Shown: positions 35,668-46,725, numbered from the stretch's first letter. The stretch: 64,000 bases of DNA from Vibrio neonatus (GCF_024346975.1 NZ_AP024885.1:1612001-1676000); one strand, 5' to 3'. Notes: generated from the sequence alone by a model not told the origin. Numbers and translations: made by a program.

Positions 35668-36804
35668 TTAGTAAAGTGAGTTCTTGTTTTCTTCGATGAA
35701 TTTAGCATCGATGCGACCAAACATTTTGTAGTAAGTCCAGCTGGTGTAAGCCAAAATCACTGGCACCATGACAAAGGCAACCGCCGTCATAATATTCATT
35801 GTCAGTTCACTTGAAGTTGAATCCCACATAGTTAAGCTCTGTGAAGGATTCAAGCTTGAAGGCATGATGAACGGGAACATAGACAAGCCTGCGGTAAAGA
35901 TAATGCCCGCACAAGCCAAGCTTGAGCACAAGAACGCCACAAAGCCTTTTTCACAGCGCGAAGCAATCACAGCCAGTAACGGCATCAATACACCGATAAT
36001 TGGCGCAGCCCATAATGCTGGGTATTCAGCAAAGTTGTTCAACCAAGCACCCGCCTCTAGCACCACTTCTTTATTAAGAGGGTTAGATGCAGCGTTGTGG
36101 TCCATTTGGCTAGTAATGACATAGCCGTCCATACCATGGATGAAGTAACCAGCGATGACAAACAGCAACGCAGTAGTAATACCGGTTAGTTGCGCCACTT
36201 TACGTGAGCGAGCATGTACTTCGGTAGTGGTTTTCATCTGTAGCCATGTTGCGCCTTGCAAAATGATCATCGACAAGCTGACTAAACCACAAAGCAGTGC
36301 AAATGGGTTTAACAGACCAAAGAATGAACCGTGGTAGCTAGACATCATAAATTCGTTTAGCTGGAATGGCAGTCCTTGTAATAGGTTACCAAACGCTACA
36401 CCGAAGATAATTGGCGGTACAAAACCACTGATGGAGATAGCAATATCCCAGCTGCTGCGCCACTTTGGATCTTCAATCTTTGAACGGTAATCCAAGCCCA
36501 GTGGACGAAGCCACAATGCCGCTAGGGTCAAGATCATCGCAAAATAAAAGCCAGAGAATGACGTAGCGTACACTGTTGGCCATGCCGCAAATAGAGCGCC
36601 ACCAGCGGTAACCAACCAAACTTGGTTGCCATCCCAGTGCGGCGCAATACTGTTGATCATCACGCGACGTTCGCTGTCTGATTTACCGATGATAGGCACT
36701 AATGCGCCTACCCCTAGGTCAAATCCATCAGTCACAGCAAAGCCAACAAACAATATGCCAACTAGCAACCACCATATAAATCTTAAAACTTCATATTCAA
36801 ACAT
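35668..36804 (-). CDS. cydB: cytochrome bd ubiquinol oxidase subunit II
   Basis: Integral membrane subunit of the bd quinol oxidase, with about eight to nine helices. It begins MFEYEVLRFIWWLLVGILFV and keeps the FDLGVG segment and the PHWDGNQVWLVTAGGALFA motif of the family. The length (378) equals E. coli CydB (379). It lies 15 bases after cydA in the same transcript. Confidence 0.96.
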   Translation of the reverse strand: MFEYEVLRFIWWLLVGILFVGFAVTDGFDLGVGALVPIIGKSDSERRVMINSIAPHWDGNQVWLVTAGGALFAAWPTVYATSFSGFYFAMILTLAALWLRPLGLDYRSKIEDPKWRSSWDIAISISGFVPPIIFGVAFGNLLQGLPFQLNEFMMSSYHGSFFGLLNPFALLCGLVSLSMIILQGATWLQMKTTTEVHARSRKVAQLTGITTALLFVIAGYFIHGMDGYVITSQMDHNAASNPLNKEVVLEAGAWLNNFAEYPALWAAPIIGVLMPLLAVIASRCEKGFVAFLCSSLACAGIIFTAGLSMFPFIMPSSLNPSQSLTMWDSTSSELTMNIMTAVAFVMVPVILAYTSWTYYKMFGRIDAKFIEENKNSLY

Positions 36805-36819
36805 AATTTCGCTCCCTTA

Positions 36820-38409
36820 TTATGCTTCAACTTGACGATCGATTTTTGCTTTCGCTTCATCATTGTCTTGTTGTTCAAAGTGATAACGACCTGTTTTCAA
36901 GCTACTTGGTCCCTTACGAGAGAATTTCACCATCAGATACACTTCGGCAATCAAGAACACAGTGTACAGCGCTAAGATAGCGGCTAGCGATGCCCATAAT
37001 TGACCAATTGTGAGTGATGACGCTGCCACGTGAACAGGCAAGATTTCACCTACCGCCCAAGGCTGACGTCCAAATTCAGCCACAAACCAACCGGCTTCAA
37101 TGGCAATCCACGGCAGTGGAATACTCCATAGAGCGGCTTTAAGTAACCAAGGTTTTTGTTCGATTTTTTGACGGCAAGTTTGCAAGAAAGACATGCCAAA
37201 GACGAACAGCATGATGAATCCACAACCGACCATTAGACGGAATGACCAGAATAGAGGCCAAACTGTTGGGATTGAATCATCTGCAGCCGCTTGGATTTGA
37301 GTTTCGGTCGCATCCACCACTTTATCGGTGTAGCGTTTCAGCAATAAACCATAACCCAAGTCATGTTTTACTTCGTCAAATGCAGCTTTGTTTTCAGCAG
37401 AGCGATCCCCTGCGCGCAGTTTTTCAAGCAGTTCATAGGCGTACATACCGTTACGAATACGATCAACGTGCTGTTCGCGAAGATCGCGTAAACCCGTTAC
37501 CTGAGTGTCCGTTGAACGAGTTGCCACGATACCCATTACGTATGGGATCTTAAGCGCGTAATCGGTTTCCATGGTTTCTTGGTTTGGAATACCAAATGCA
37601 GTAAAGGCAGCTGGTGCTGGCTCAGTGTGCCATTCAGCTTCAATTGCGGCCAACTTCACTTTCTGCACGTCACCTAACTCGTAACCAGACTCATCGCCAA
37701 GTACGATTACTGAAAGGATGGCAGCCATACCAAAAGAGGCTGCGATAGCAAATGAACGACGAGCAAACGCCACATCACGGCCTTTCAATAGGTAGTAAGA
37801 ACTGATACCAAGAACAAACATTGCACCTGTGGTGTAACCTGACGCCACAGTATGGACAAACTTAACTTGAGCTACTGGGTTGAATACAACATCAGCAAAG
37901 CTCACCATTTCCATACGCATGGTTTCAAAGTTAAATTCTGCGCCCACTGGATGTTGCATCCAACCGTTGGCAATCAAAATCCACAGTGCAGAGAAATTAG
38001 AACCTAATGCTACTAGCCAAGTCACTACTAAGTGCTGGCGTTTAGATAGACGTTCCCAACCGAAGAAGAATAGACCAACGAAAGTGGATTCTAAGAAAAA
38101 GGCTACTAGGGCTTCAATGGCAAGAGGTGCGCCAAAAATATCGCCGACATAGTGAGAATAGTATGCCCAGTTAGTTCCGAACTGGAACTCCATGGTCAGG
38201 CCGGTTGCAACACCGAGGGCAAAGTTAATACCAAATAACTTACCCCAAAATTTAGTCATATCCTTATAAATCTGCTTACCTGTCATCACGTAAACGGATT
38301 CCATGATTGCAAGCAGGAAGGCTAGACCTAAAGTAAGTGGTACAAATAGGAAGTGGTACATTGCTGTCAACGCGAATTGCAGTCGCGACAGATCAACGAC
38401 ATCTATCAT
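36820..38409 (-). CDS. cydA: cytochrome bd ubiquinol oxidase subunit I
   Basis: Haem-bearing subunit of the high-affinity quinol oxidase used at low oxygen. Starting at ATG 38409 (GGAG upstream) it begins [19 protein letters not shown], which puts the haem b595 ligand at His19 as in E. coli; a start further upstream would add ten unrelated residues. The GRQPW motif, the Q-loop region with LLKRYT, and the KTGRYHFEQ end are conserved. Length 529 against 522 in E. coli. The promoter lies far upstream (about 350 bases), with a perfect FNR box. Confidence 0.97.
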   Translation of the reverse strand: MIDVVDLSRLQFALTAMYHFLFVPLTLGLAFLLAIMESVYVMTGKQIYKDMTKFWGKLFGINFALGVATGLTMEFQFGTNWAYYSHYVGDIFGAPLAIEALVAFFLESTFVGLFFFGWERLSKRQHLVVTWLVALGSNFSALWILIANGWMQHPVGAEFNFETMRMEMVSFADVVFNPVAQVKFVHTVASGYTTGAMFVLGISSYYLLKGRDVAFARRSFAIAASFGMAAILSVIVLGDESGYELGDVQKVKLAAIEAEWHTEPAPAAFTAFGIPNQETMETDYALKIPYVMGIVATRSTDTQVTGLRDLREQHVDRIRNGMYAYELLEKLRAGDRSAENKAAFDEVKHDLGYGLLLKRYTDKVVDATETQIQAAADDSIPTVWPLFWSFRLMVGCGFIMLFVFGMSFLQTCRQKIEQKPWLLKAALWSIPLPWIAIEAGWFVAEFGRQPWAVGEILPVHVAASSLTIGQLWASLAAILALYTVFLIAEVYLMVKFSRKGPSSLKTGRYHFEQQDNDEAKAKIDRQVEA

Positions 38410-38913
38410 AAGAACTCCTTGGGGTGTCTTCCTAGACACAGGTTCAATCCAATACCAGTCCAGATAAATAGTGACTCATCATTGAGAGCTAAATTACCTA
38501 AACAGCACTGTGGAGTAGTTGATAGAAGAAATTTCTAGCGGCAATCCATGCTGCGTTCAAAAAATAATTAAATATCTATTTCAAGAACAATTATTAGGCA
38601 ACTTTAACTAAGCAATAATCTGAATCATAACTTATTCGGATTAGCATAAAGCGCAAAAGTTAAAATTAAACAAGAGATGTTAAATAACTGAGTTAATTAT
38701 TAATTCACTGATAATTAATAATTAAACATTTGTTAAGCATCCTCTAATATATCCAGGCGCTATAGTATAGGTTTAGCTTGTTGGTTTCAAAGGCTTTATT
38801 TAAGAAAATTACATTGATATAAATCAAAGAGGATGAATTGATAAAGCGTTTTTATTAAACATAGTCGGTGTATTTTGTAAGCAAAGTTAACAGTTTGGCG
38901 GGAGTATTGTCGT
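38410..38913. other. long cydA leader and promoter region
   Basis: No gene is seen. Most of 38560-38750 is AT-rich, with repeated TTAATTA words (for example GTTAATTATTAATTC near 38694) that resemble ArcA boxes. Further upstream lies the FNR box at 38814-38827. This matches the expected oxygen control of cytochrome bd; the ArcA part is tentative. Confidence 0.5.
38757..38827 (-). promoter_or_regulatory. cydA promoter with perfect FNR box
   Basis: TTGATATAAATCAA (38814-38827) matches TTGAT-N4-ATCAA fully. On the minus strand a -10-like TATACT lies at 38769-38764, with TTGAAA 15 bases before it (or CTTTGA 17 bases before it) as a possible -35. A start near 38757 would put the FNR box centre about 63 bases upstream, near the class I position. 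Whether FNR activates or represses here is not shown by the sequence. Confidence 0.6.
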
Positions 38914-38940
38914 ACAAATAAAAGGGGGTAACACCCCCTT
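38914..38940 (-). terminator. terminator of the ruvAB operon
   Basis: Stem AAGGGGGT / ACCCCCTT with a three-base loop, then TTTTATTT on the minus strand. Confidence 0.85.
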
Positions 38941-38949
38941 AACCTTATA

Positions 38950-39963
38950 TTAATCTTTTAGATCAAATCCAAAGTGTAAATAAGCGCGGTCTGTTACAAT
39001 TCGCCCTCTTGGGGTTCTTTGTAAATATCCTTGCTGAATTAAATAAGGCTCTAATACATCTTCAATGGTGTCTTTTTCTTCACCTATGGCAGCGGCCATA
39101 TTGTCGAGTCCAACCGGACCACCATTAAATTTCTCTATAATGGCAAGCAGAAGCTTTCTGTCCATATAGTCAAAACCAAGGCTATCGACATCGAGCATGT
39201 CCAGCGCTTTATCAGCGATGTCTGAATCAATATGACCATCGCTTTTCACTTCCGCATAGTCGCGCACGCGTCGTAATAGTCGGTTTGCAATACGTGGCGT
39301 ACCGCGAGCGCGTCTTGCAATTTCCAATGCGCCTTGCGACTCCATCGACAAATTTAAGCAATCAGAACTGCGCTGCACAATGTGTTGCAGATCTTCAACC
39401 TTGTAGTATTCAAGGCGCTGAGTAATACCAAAACGGTCTCGAAGCGGAGAAGTTAGTGAACCTGCGCGAGTGGTTGCGCCTATTAAGGTAAACGGCGGTA
39501 GATCGATCTTGATAGAACGAGCGGCAGGCCCCTCTCCTATCATGATATCTAGTTGATAATCTTCCATTGCCGGATACAGCACTTCTTCCACCATAGGGCT
39601 AAGGCGGTGTATCTCATCAATGAACAATACGTCATTCTCTTCAAGGTTGGTCAATAGCGCGGCCAAATCGCCCGCTTTTTCTAGCACAGGGCCTGAAGTG
39701 GTGCGAATATTCACATCCATTTCGTTTGCCACAATATTGGCCAGCGTGGTTTTGCCTAAACCTGGAGGACCAAAAATAAGAAGATGATCTAGGGCTTCGT
39801 TACGCATTTGCGCCGCTTTGATGAATATTTCCATCTGTCCACGTACGTGATCTTGACCTTGATAGTCTTCTAATTTTTTAGGGCGAATCGCTCTATCGAC
39901 CGCCTCTTCGTCTTTAAACGTTGGGTTATCAGGCGCGATCAGTCGGTCTGCTTCAATCATCAA
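38950..39963 (-). CDS. ruvB: Holliday junction branch migration ATPase RuvB
   Basis: AAA+ motor that drives branch migration of Holliday junctions with RuvA. Walker A is GPPGLGKTT, Walker B LFIDEIHR, sensor motif GATTRAG and the RuvB signature [16 protein letters not shown]. The C-terminal winged helix includes [11 protein letters not shown]. Length 337, as expected. The ATG directly follows the ruvA stop, so the genes are coupled. Confidence 0.97.
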   Translation of the reverse strand: MMIEADRLIAPDNPTFKDEEAVDRAIRPKKLEDYQGQDHVRGQMEIFIKAAQMRNEALDHLLIFGPPGLGKTTLANIVANEMDVNIRTTSGPVLEKAGDLAALLTNLEENDVLFIDEIHRLSPMVEEVLYPAMEDYQLDIMIGEGPAARSIKIDLPPFTLIGATTRAGSLTSPLRDRFGITQRLEYYKVEDLQHIVQRSSDCLNLSMESQGALEIARRARGTPRIANRLLRRVRDYAEVKSDGHIDSDIADKALDMLDVDSLGFDYMDRKLLLAIIEKFNGGPVGLDNMAAAIGEEKDTIEDVLEPYLIQQGYLQRTPRGRIVTDRAYLHFGFDLKD

Positions 39964-40578
39964 TTACACCATAGCTCGCAGAGCTTCTTTAATCAATGAC
40001 TCGCTGGTCATATCAGGTTTAGCAATTTGTGAAATCGCTTTGGAAGCCATTTGCGGCTTGTAGCCCAGAGCCAATAATGCACTTACCGCTTCATCAACCG
40101 CACTTTGATCGCTAGACATATTGTTGTCCATTGGCGCCGCATCCGTTGCAGGAGTAAATAAGTCACCCGCGCCCCAGCCTTTGAGTCGGTCTTTCATTTC
40201 AACCACCAGACGCTCAGCGGTTTTCTTACCCACGCCCGGCAACTTGACTAAAGTTGAAATATCTTCGTGCTCAACACAGCTGACAAATTGACTTGCAGTC
40301 ATGCCAGATAAGATGCCAAGCCCCAATTTAGGGCCAACACCATTGGCTTTAATCACTTCACGGAACAGCGCACGTTCACTGACACTGTTGAAACCATAAA
40401 GCAGCTGCGCATCTTCGCGCACCACAAAATGAGTATAAATAATGGCTTCTTGACCAATCTCTGGTAACTCATAGAAACAGCTCATTGGCATTTGTACTTC
40501 ATAGCCAACGCCCCCCACTTCAATCAATAACTCAGGAGGTTGTTTCTCAATAAGGGTTCCACGTAGACGTCCAATCAC
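39964..40578 (-). CDS. ruvA: Holliday junction DNA-binding protein RuvA
   Basis: Tetrameric junction-binding partner of RuvB. It has an N-terminal OB fold ([20 protein letters not shown]), helix-hairpin-helix motifs with [12 protein letters not shown] and [20 protein letters not shown], and a C-terminal RuvB-binding domain ending in LIKEALRAM. The length of 204 equals E. coli (203). A LexA-type box lies 49 bases upstream, so damage induction is likely. Confidence 0.97.
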   Translation of the reverse strand: MIGRLRGTLIEKQPPELLIEVGGVGYEVQMPMSCFYELPEIGQEAIIYTHFVVREDAQLLYGFNSVSERALFREVIKANGVGPKLGLGILSGMTASQFVSCVEHEDISTLVKLPGVGKKTAERLVVEMKDRLKGWGAGDLFTPATDAAPMDNNMSSDQSAVDEAVSALLALGYKPQMASKAISQIAKPDMTSESLIKEALRAMV

Positions 40579-40626
40579 GGTCTGATTCCAATAGCTGTTT
40601 GCAATGTTATTGATAATAATAAATAA

Positions 40627-40642
40627 CTGGACGGATAGCCAG
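40627..40642 (-). promoter_or_regulatory. LexA box upstream of ruvA
   Basis: CTGG-N8-CCAG, flanked as TACTGG...CCAGTT, lies 49 bases before the ruvA ATG. The E. coli ruvA operator, as I recall it, uses the same CTGG/CCAG variant of the CTGT-N8-ACAG consensus. Confidence 0.7.
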
Positions 40643-40745
40643 TACTCAACATCAATAGCGCATAATGATTATGCTTTTTAATTGGATGCAGTAAGGCTGA
40701 GATAAAATAGAGGTTAGCTTTTGGATAATACCATTAACAATAGAA

Positions 40746-41267
40746 TTAACGATATCGTCCACGTCTTGCCGAAGTGGCTTTGCCGGCTAAGGCGATGAGC
40801 GTTTTATTGGTGTTTGCATGACAAATCGCCACCCCTAAAGCATCGGCAGCATCGGCTTGCGGCTTTGCTGGAAGTTTGAGCATTTGTTGAACCATGTGTT
40901 GTACTTGCGCTTTGTCGGCGCCACCCGTACCTACTACCGCTTGTTTGATCAACCTTGCCGCGTATTCATACACTTCAAGATCAGCATTGACCGCGGCAAC
41001 AATCGCACTGCCTCTGGCTTGACCTAGCTTTAGAGCTGAATCGGCATTTTTAGACATAAAGACCTGTTCAATGGCAAATACATCGGGCTTGAACTGAGTG
41101 ATGATTTCACTCACCCCTGCGTAAATTTGCTTTAAACGTCCCGGCAACTCTTTTTCTGACATGCGGATACAACCACTGCCTAAATAATGTAGGTGACGGC
41201 CATTTTGACGAATCACTCCGTAGCCGGTAATTCTTGAACCCGGATCAATGCCTAAAATAATCGTCAT
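40746..41267 (-). CDS. ruvC: Holliday junction resolvase RuvC
   Basis: Endonuclease that cuts Holliday junctions. From ATG 41267 it is 173 residues, identical in length to E. coli RuvC, and starts [20 protein letters not shown] with the first catalytic Asp in GIDPGS. The other acidic residues are in FAIEQVFM and in [16 protein letters not shown]. An in-frame codon at 41306 is rejected because the added segment would run through the aspS terminator. The yebC gene, often next to ruvC in gammaproteobacteria, is not present here. Confidence 0.96.
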   Translation of the reverse strand: MTIILGIDPGSRITGYGVIRQNGRHLHYLGSGCIRMSEKELPGRLKQIYAGVSEIITQFKPDVFAIEQVFMSKNADSALKLGQARGSAIVAAVNADLEVYEYAARLIKQAVVGTGGADKAQVQHMVQQMLKLPAKPQADAADALGVAICHANTNKTLIALAGKATSARRGRYR

Positions 41268-41285
41268 TAATGTTTTCTCTCCCTC

Positions 41286-41317
41286 AAACAAAAACTCCCG
41301 CAACATAGCGGGAGTTT
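41286..41317 (-). terminator. terminator of aspS
   Basis: Perfect nine-base-pair stem (AAACTCCCG / CGGGAGTTT, eight-base loop) followed on the minus strand by TTTTTGTTTG, 21 bases after the aspS stop codon. Confidence 0.92.
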
Positions 41318-41337
41318 AGACTAATTAATAGCTACAG

Positions 41338-43113
41338 TTATTCACTGTCTTTTTTCGCAAGTTTAACTGCAATCGCTAACTCTTCAAGTGCGGCAGGGTT
41401 TGCCAGACTTGGTGCATCTGTCAGTAGACAAGAAGCATTAGTTGTTTTAGGGAACGCAATTACGTCACGAATGTTTTCAGTGCCACATAGCAACATCACT
41501 AGACGGTCAAGACCAAACGCAAGACCGGCGTGAGGTGGTGTACCGTATTTAAGCGCTTCTAGTAAGAAACCAAATTTAAGTTGTTGCTCTTGCGCATCAA
41601 TACCAAGAATATCAAATACCGCAGCTTGCATTTCTGCATTGTGAATACGAACAGAGCCGCCACCCACTTCGTAGCCATTGATAACCATATCGTAAGCGTT
41701 AGAGTTAACGTTAGCTGGATTTTCTTTTAGCTGTTGCGCTGTGATGCCCAGAGGAGAAGTGAATGGGTGGTGCATTGCGTGCAAGTTACCTTCGCCATCT
41801 TCTTCAAACATAGGGAAATCAACAACCCATAGTGGTTTCCATGCTGATAGGTCGGTGATTTCAAGATCAACACCTACTTTCAGACGCAGTGCGCCCATCG
41901 CTTCAGCAACAACGTTGGCTTTATCTGCGCCAAATAGAATGATATCGCCAGACTCTGCGCCAGTGCGCTCAAGAATGCCGTTGATCACTTCTTCATTTAA
42001 GAACTTAGCTACTGGAGACTGAATGCCTTCCATGCCTGCAGCACGGTCATTCACTTTCATCCATGCCAAACCTTTCGCGCCGTAGATACCAACAAATTCA
42101 GCATAGCCATCAATTTGTTTACGAGTTAGCTTAGCGCCACCCGGTACACGAATAACAGCAACGCGGCCTTTTTCATCGTTAGCAGGGCCAGCAAAGACTT
42201 TAAATTCAACGTCTTTTAAAATGTCAGCAACGTCAACAAGCTCAAGTGGGTTACGTAGATCAGGCTTATCTGAACCAAAACGACGAATCGCTTCGCTAAA
42301 TGGCATCACTGGGAACTGACCAAGGTCAACATTCAGCAGCTCTTGCCACATGCCGTGCACCATTTTCTCGGTAGTAGCACGAACTTCGTCAGCACTCATA
42401 AATGAGGTTTCGATATCAATTTGCGTAAATTCAGGTTGACGGTCAGCACGTAAATCTTCATCACGGAAACATTTTACGATTTGGTAGTAACGGTCAAAAC
42501 CAGACATCATCAGCAGCTGTTTAAATAGCTGTGGTGATTGAGGAAGCGCGTAGAAGCTGCCTTTTTGTACACGACTTGGGACTAAGTAGTCTCGTGCACC
42601 TTCTGGTGTCGCTTTAGTCAGTACCGGTGTTTCGATGTCTAGGAAACCGTTGTCATCAAGGAAACGACGCACGTAGCTAGAAGCTTTTGCACGCAGTTTG
42701 ATGCGATCGCTCATCTCAGGGCGACGCAAGTCTAGGTAACGGTATTTTAAACGTTGCTCTTCAGAGTTAGTTTGGTTGAAATCAAGTGGTAGCACTTCAG
42801 AGCGGTTGATGATTTCTAGACCTTTACAGATCACTTCAACTTCACCCGTTGCCATGTCTTTGTTTACTTGGCTGTCTGGACGAACGCGCACTTCACCGGT
42901 TAGCTTGATGCAAAATTCGTTACGCAGTTGGCTTGCCACTTCATGTGCCTGCGCCATATCAGGGTCAACAACGACTTGAACGATACCTTCGCGATCTCGC
43001 ATATCGATAAAAATAAGGCCGCCTAAATCACGGCGACGGTTTACCCAACCGCAAAGTTCTACAGTTTGTCCTGCAAGGGACTTGTTCAGTTGACCACAAT
43101 AATGGCTACGCAT
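41338..43113 (-). CDS. aspS: aspartyl-tRNA synthetase
   Basis: Class II synthetase that charges tRNA-Asp. The N-terminal OB-fold anticodon-binding domain ([21 protein letters not shown]) is followed by class II motif 2 ([18 protein letters not shown]) and motif 3 ([13 protein letters not shown]). The bacterial insertion domain lies between about residues 290 and 420. Length 591, equal to E. coli AspS (590). It has its own promoter region and terminator. Confidence 0.98.
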   Translation of the reverse strand: MRSHYCGQLNKSLAGQTVELCGWVNRRRDLGGLIFIDMRDREGIVQVVVDPDMAQAHEVASQLRNEFCIKLTGEVRVRPDSQVNKDMATGEVEVICKGLEIINRSEVLPLDFNQTNSEEQRLKYRYLDLRRPEMSDRIKLRAKASSYVRRFLDDNGFLDIETPVLTKATPEGARDYLVPSRVQKGSFYALPQSPQLFKQLLMMSGFDRYYQIVKCFRDEDLRADRQPEFTQIDIETSFMSADEVRATTEKMVHGMWQELLNVDLGQFPVMPFSEAIRRFGSDKPDLRNPLELVDVADILKDVEFKVFAGPANDEKGRVAVIRVPGGAKLTRKQIDGYAEFVGIYGAKGLAWMKVNDRAAGMEGIQSPVAKFLNEEVINGILERTGAESGDIILFGADKANVVAEAMGALRLKVGVDLEITDLSAWKPLWVVDFPMFEEDGEGNLHAMHHPFTSPLGITAQQLKENPANVNSNAYDMVINGYEVGGGSVRIHNAEMQAAVFDILGIDAQEQQLKFGFLLEALKYGTPPHAGLAFGLDRLVMLLCGTENIRDVIAFPKTTNASCLLTDAPSLANPAALEELAIAVKLAKKDSE

Positions 43114-43394
43114 ATTGAATTTCCCGACTATTTTCTAATGACTATATAAGGTTCTGTCGAGAGACTAAGATCTCGACGCAATTAACCGATATTTATACTC
43201 GGAAATAGCCGTAAAATCGATACTCAATGCACTTTTTTATTCAGTTAATGACGGCTTTGCTCTGTTTTTAAGCAAGATAAGCGTTTTTAAGGAACATCAG
43301 CAGAAACAATACGCGCAAAGTCATAACAGTGAAGGTCACTGATCTCGGCTAATGACAGTTGCCCTACTTTTCTCTAAACTTACCGCTGTTATGA

Positions 43395-44138
<744 letters not shown>

Positions 44139-44412
44139 TTTGAGCCAAACGCTCTAACTCAAACTTTTTATCGCAGGTTAACTCTTATGATGGGCTCACC
44201 TGCTTTATTTTTGCCCTTAATATTTCAACCCTTAATATTTCTAGACTTGATTTAGCTCCCTCTATTTTCGTATTACCCTTTCCTGAAAAGCGCCTCCAGT
44301 TTGATACTCAATGCATGCAAACTTGATACCTATCACTCTATCTGAAATCAGATTAATACGAGAATTGAATTCAACTATGCAAAGAAACACACATGCAAAT
44401 ATCAAAGTTTTA

Positions 44413-44438
44413 TTGCGTTTTGCAACTGCATAATGCGA
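44413..44438 (+). promoter_or_regulatory. two LuxO-type binding sites upstream of qrr
   Basis: Two adjacent 13-base sites, TTGCGTTTTGCAA (44413-44425) and CTGCATAATGCGA (44426-44438), match the LuxO pattern TTGCA-N3-TGCAA with one and two changes. They lie about 65-80 bases upstream of the sigma-54 promoter, a usual place for a sigma-54 activator. Confidence 0.78.
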
Positions 44439-44501
44439 AACACATTTGTTTTTTTACTATTCGCTTTATATAACAAAGGGTTGGCATACACATTTCAAAG
44501 T

Positions 44502-44516
44502 TGGCACGCATAATGC
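44502..44516 (+). promoter_or_regulatory. sigma-54 promoter of qrr
   Basis: TGGCACG-N5-TGC carries the GG (-24) and GC (-12) pairs with the correct ten-base offset and predicts a start at about 44528, exactly where the first Qrr stem begins. Confidence 0.9.
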
Positions 44517-44527
44517 ATTAGGAGACT

Positions 44528-44637
44528 GATCCTTTTAAGCCAAGGATCACCTAGCCAACTGACGTTGTTAGTGAACGTTGTACTTGTTCACAAGAATACA
44601 AGCCGATCGCACGTTTTTTCGTGGTCGGCTTTTTTTT
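44528..44637 (+). ncRNA. qrr: Qrr quorum-regulatory small RNA
   Basis: About 110 bases. It opens with a stem (GATCCTT / AAGGATC), followed by the highly conserved Qrr core CACCTAGCCAACTGACGTTG and TTAGTGAA, and ends in a terminator stem (AGCCGA...TCGGCT) with eight T. Qrr RNAs act with Hfq on luxR/hapR, aphA, luxO and other mRNAs when LuxO is phosphorylated at low cell density. Since luxO is not adjacent, this is not the copy that normally neighbours luxOU (qrr1). It lies between cmoA and an AraC-type regulator gene. Confidence 0.95.
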
Positions 44638-44660
44638 CGTCATGCGCTTTAATTCCACCT

Positions 44661-45554
44661 TTACGCCATCATTCCTAAACGCCCTTGAGAAGACACCCAC
44701 TGCTTCGGTGACTGTCCATACAAACGTTTAAATTCACGGCTGAACTGGGATGAACTGACATAGCCAACACTCATTGCCGCTTCATTAACATTCATTCCTG
44801 TTGCGATATTCATTGCCGCGTTATTTAAACGCATCGATTTCATAAATTGGATGGGTGACAGTGAGGTTGCTTGCTTAAACTTTCGATGAAACACCGCGCG
44901 ACTCATTCCTACTTTAGAGGCTAGCTCATCAATGGTTACGCTTTGATCAAGGCGATGTGATAAATATTCGATAGAACGAGCGATTTCATTGCCTACGCCA
45001 AAAGAGCGCCTTACTGAAGCGCCCGCTTCGCCTTTTAATACCGCATAATACAACTCACGCAAGCGGCTTTCTCCCAATATTGCACTGTCTACTGAGTTGT
45101 CTCCCAGTTGCAATAAGCGCAATAGCGCATCGCAAAATGCATCATCCCACGTGGCAAAAGAGAGTCCTTTAGGTAATTCGGCTCCCCTTGGCGCTTTAAC
45201 AGAACCTGCCACGTTTTCCATCTCCAGTGCCAGCTCAGTCATTACTTTACTGTCTAAGGTAATCGAGACTCCGAGCAATGGGTTTTCAGGTGACGCATTC
45301 GGGGTGCCTGCTTCTACAGGTAACGACATAGTGCAGCACATGTATTTGGCGTTGTCGTAAAGGTGTTTATTGCCATCTAATATTGCTTCTTTAGTGCCAC
45401 TGACAATAGCAATCACTGTCGGTTCATACACCGCAGGTGCGCACTGAATGGACTCTGACACCTTAAACAGTCGCACGCCGTTTATTCCCGTTTCATGCAA
45501 GCCGTCTTCACTAAGTTGCTTTTCTAGTAGCGTTTTTATTTTGTTCTTCGTCAT
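44661..45554 (-). CDS. AraC-family transcriptional regulator
   Basis: The N-terminal half (to about residue 180) has the AraC_N sensor pattern (APAVYEPTVIAIVSGTKEAI, CCTMSLPVEAG, GESRLRELYYAVLKG). The C-terminal 100 residues hold two helix-turn-helix motifs (DELASKVGMSRAVFHRKFK and VNEAAMSVGYVSSSQFSREF). It is divergent from the short-chain dehydrogenase gene, and the gap contains two inverted repeats, so it probably controls that gene and itself. It is convergent with qrr, whose terminator lies 24 bases beyond its stop. Confidence 0.9.
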   Translation of the reverse strand: MTKNKIKTLLEKQLSEDGLHETGINGVRLFKVSESIQCAPAVYEPTVIAIVSGTKEAILDGNKHLYDNAKYMCCTMSLPVEAGTPNASPENPLLGVSITLDSKVMTELALEMENVAGSVKAPRGAELPKGLSFATWDDAFCDALLRLLQLGDNSVDSAILGESRLRELYYAVLKGEAGASVRRSFGVGNEIARSIEYLSHRLDQSVTIDELASKVGMSRAVFHRKFKQATSLSPIQFMKSMRLNNAAMNIATGMNVNEAAMSVGYVSSSQFSREFKRLYGQSPKQWVSSQGRLGMMA

Positions 45555-45570
45555 TACTCAACCACCCCAA

Positions 45571-45598
45571 CACCTAACACCTAACACCTAACACCTAA
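45571..45598. repeat. four tandem copies of CACCTAA
   Basis: Four perfect seven-base units lie directly upstream of the AraC-type regulator start codon, in the region that should carry its ribosome binding site and leader. Slippage here could change the spacing of the leader. Confidence 0.9.
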
Positions 45599-45615
45599 AC
45601 CGACACAAAAGATAC

Positions 45616-45675
45616 AAATAGGCATATTTTAGAGACTATATCGCCTATTTAACTATCACCGTGAGAGTTATAGTT
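45616..45675. promoter_or_regulatory. two inverted repeats between the AraC-type and dehydrogenase genes
   Basis: AAATAGGC (45616-45623) pairs with GCCTATTT (45643-45650), and directly after it AACTAT (45651-45656) pairs with ATAGTT (45670-45675). Both lie between the divergent genes and are candidate operators for the AraC-type regulator. Confidence 0.5.
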
Positions 45676-45777
45676 CTTTTCCAGAAAAGGTTACTACTGC
45701 AAACAGCGATTAGCAAATCTTCTTTTACAGACTGTTTGCAAAACGCATAGTGAATATAGCGAATAAGGTTTTTAACA

Positions 45778-46725
45778 ATGACAACAAAACAATTTGGCCC
45801 TAAAGGTTGGACTCCAGAACTGATGCACTCTTTAAAGGGTAAAACCTATTTGATCACTGGGGCTAACACTGGCGCAGGGTTTGAAGCTTCACGTATTCTG
45901 CTGTCTAAAGGCGCTCAAGTGGTGATGTTGAATCGAAACCCTAGCAAATCTGTTGCGGCGATAGAGGCATTAAAAGCACAGCTCGGCGCAGATGCAAAAG
46001 TGAGCTTTATTACCCTAGATCTTTCTAAACTGGATTCGGTGCGCAAAGCCGCAGCGCAAATTCTCGAAAGCGTTCCTCAAATTGATGCGCTTATTTGTAA
46101 TGGCGCGATCGCGCAAGTGGCGAAGCAAGAATTTACCGCTGATGGCTTTGAAAGCCAGTTAGGTGTCAATCACTATGGTCACTTCTTACTGTGCGGCATG
46201 TTGTTTGAGCGCATTGACGCCTCTCACGGAAGAATCGTGGTTGTCGGCAGTGAAGGCTATAAAATGGGCATTCAGAAAATTCAATTTGATGACATGAACT
46301 GGGATAACAATTATCACCCGAACAACACCTACTGCCACAGTAAATTGGCGCAAATGATGTTTGGCTATGAACTGCAAAACAGAATCAAGCAGGCAAACAA
46401 AAATGTGCAGGTGTATGTTTGTCATCCGGGCGCATCAAAAACTTCGCTCATTAACAACAAAGCAAATGGCATTACCCGCATTGCATTCTCACTAATGGCA
46501 ATGACGCCGATTGTGCAATCGGCAGAGAAAGGCGCATACCCTGAACTGATGTGCGCGACACAAGATAACTTATCTGAACAAGCCTACTATGGGCCCACTG
46601 GATTTAATTATTGGGTGGGTGCGGTTGATCAGCGCCAAATAGAGTCTTTTGTCAAAGACCAAGCGAGTGCACAACGTTTATGGGCACTGTCTGAGCAAGA
46701 AACCGGCTTTGAGTTTTCTCTTTAA
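45778..46725 (+). CDS. short-chain dehydrogenase/reductase
   Basis: NAD(P)-dependent Rossmann-fold oxidoreductase of 315 residues. The cofactor motif is TGANTGAG (27-34), the structural CNGA is the NAG variant near 107-110, and the active site has Ser158 and Tyr185-x-x-x-Lys189 (YCHSK). It resembles the retinol dehydrogenase/protochlorophyllide reductase-like group; the substrate cannot be told. It is divergent from an AraC-type regulator, a common arrangement for regulator and target. Confidence 0.9.
   Translation: MTTKQFGPKGWTPELMHSLKGKTYLITGANTGAGFEASRILLSKGAQVVMLNRNPSKSVAAIEALKAQLGADAKVSFITLDLSKLDSVRKAAAQILESVPQIDALICNGAIAQVAKQEFTADGFESQLGVNHYGHFLLCGMLFERIDASHGRIVVVGSEGYKMGIQKIQFDDMNWDNNYHPNNTYCHSKLAQMMFGYELQNRIKQANKNVQVYVCHPGASKTSLINNKANGITRIAFSLMAMTPIVQSAEKGAYPELMCATQDNLSEQAYYGPTGFNYWVGAVDQRQIESFVKDQASAQRLWALSEQETGFEFSL

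Noticed and set aside
41268-41306. longer RuvC start
   Set aside because: The extra codons run through the aspS terminator hairpin, and the shorter form has the exact E. coli length.
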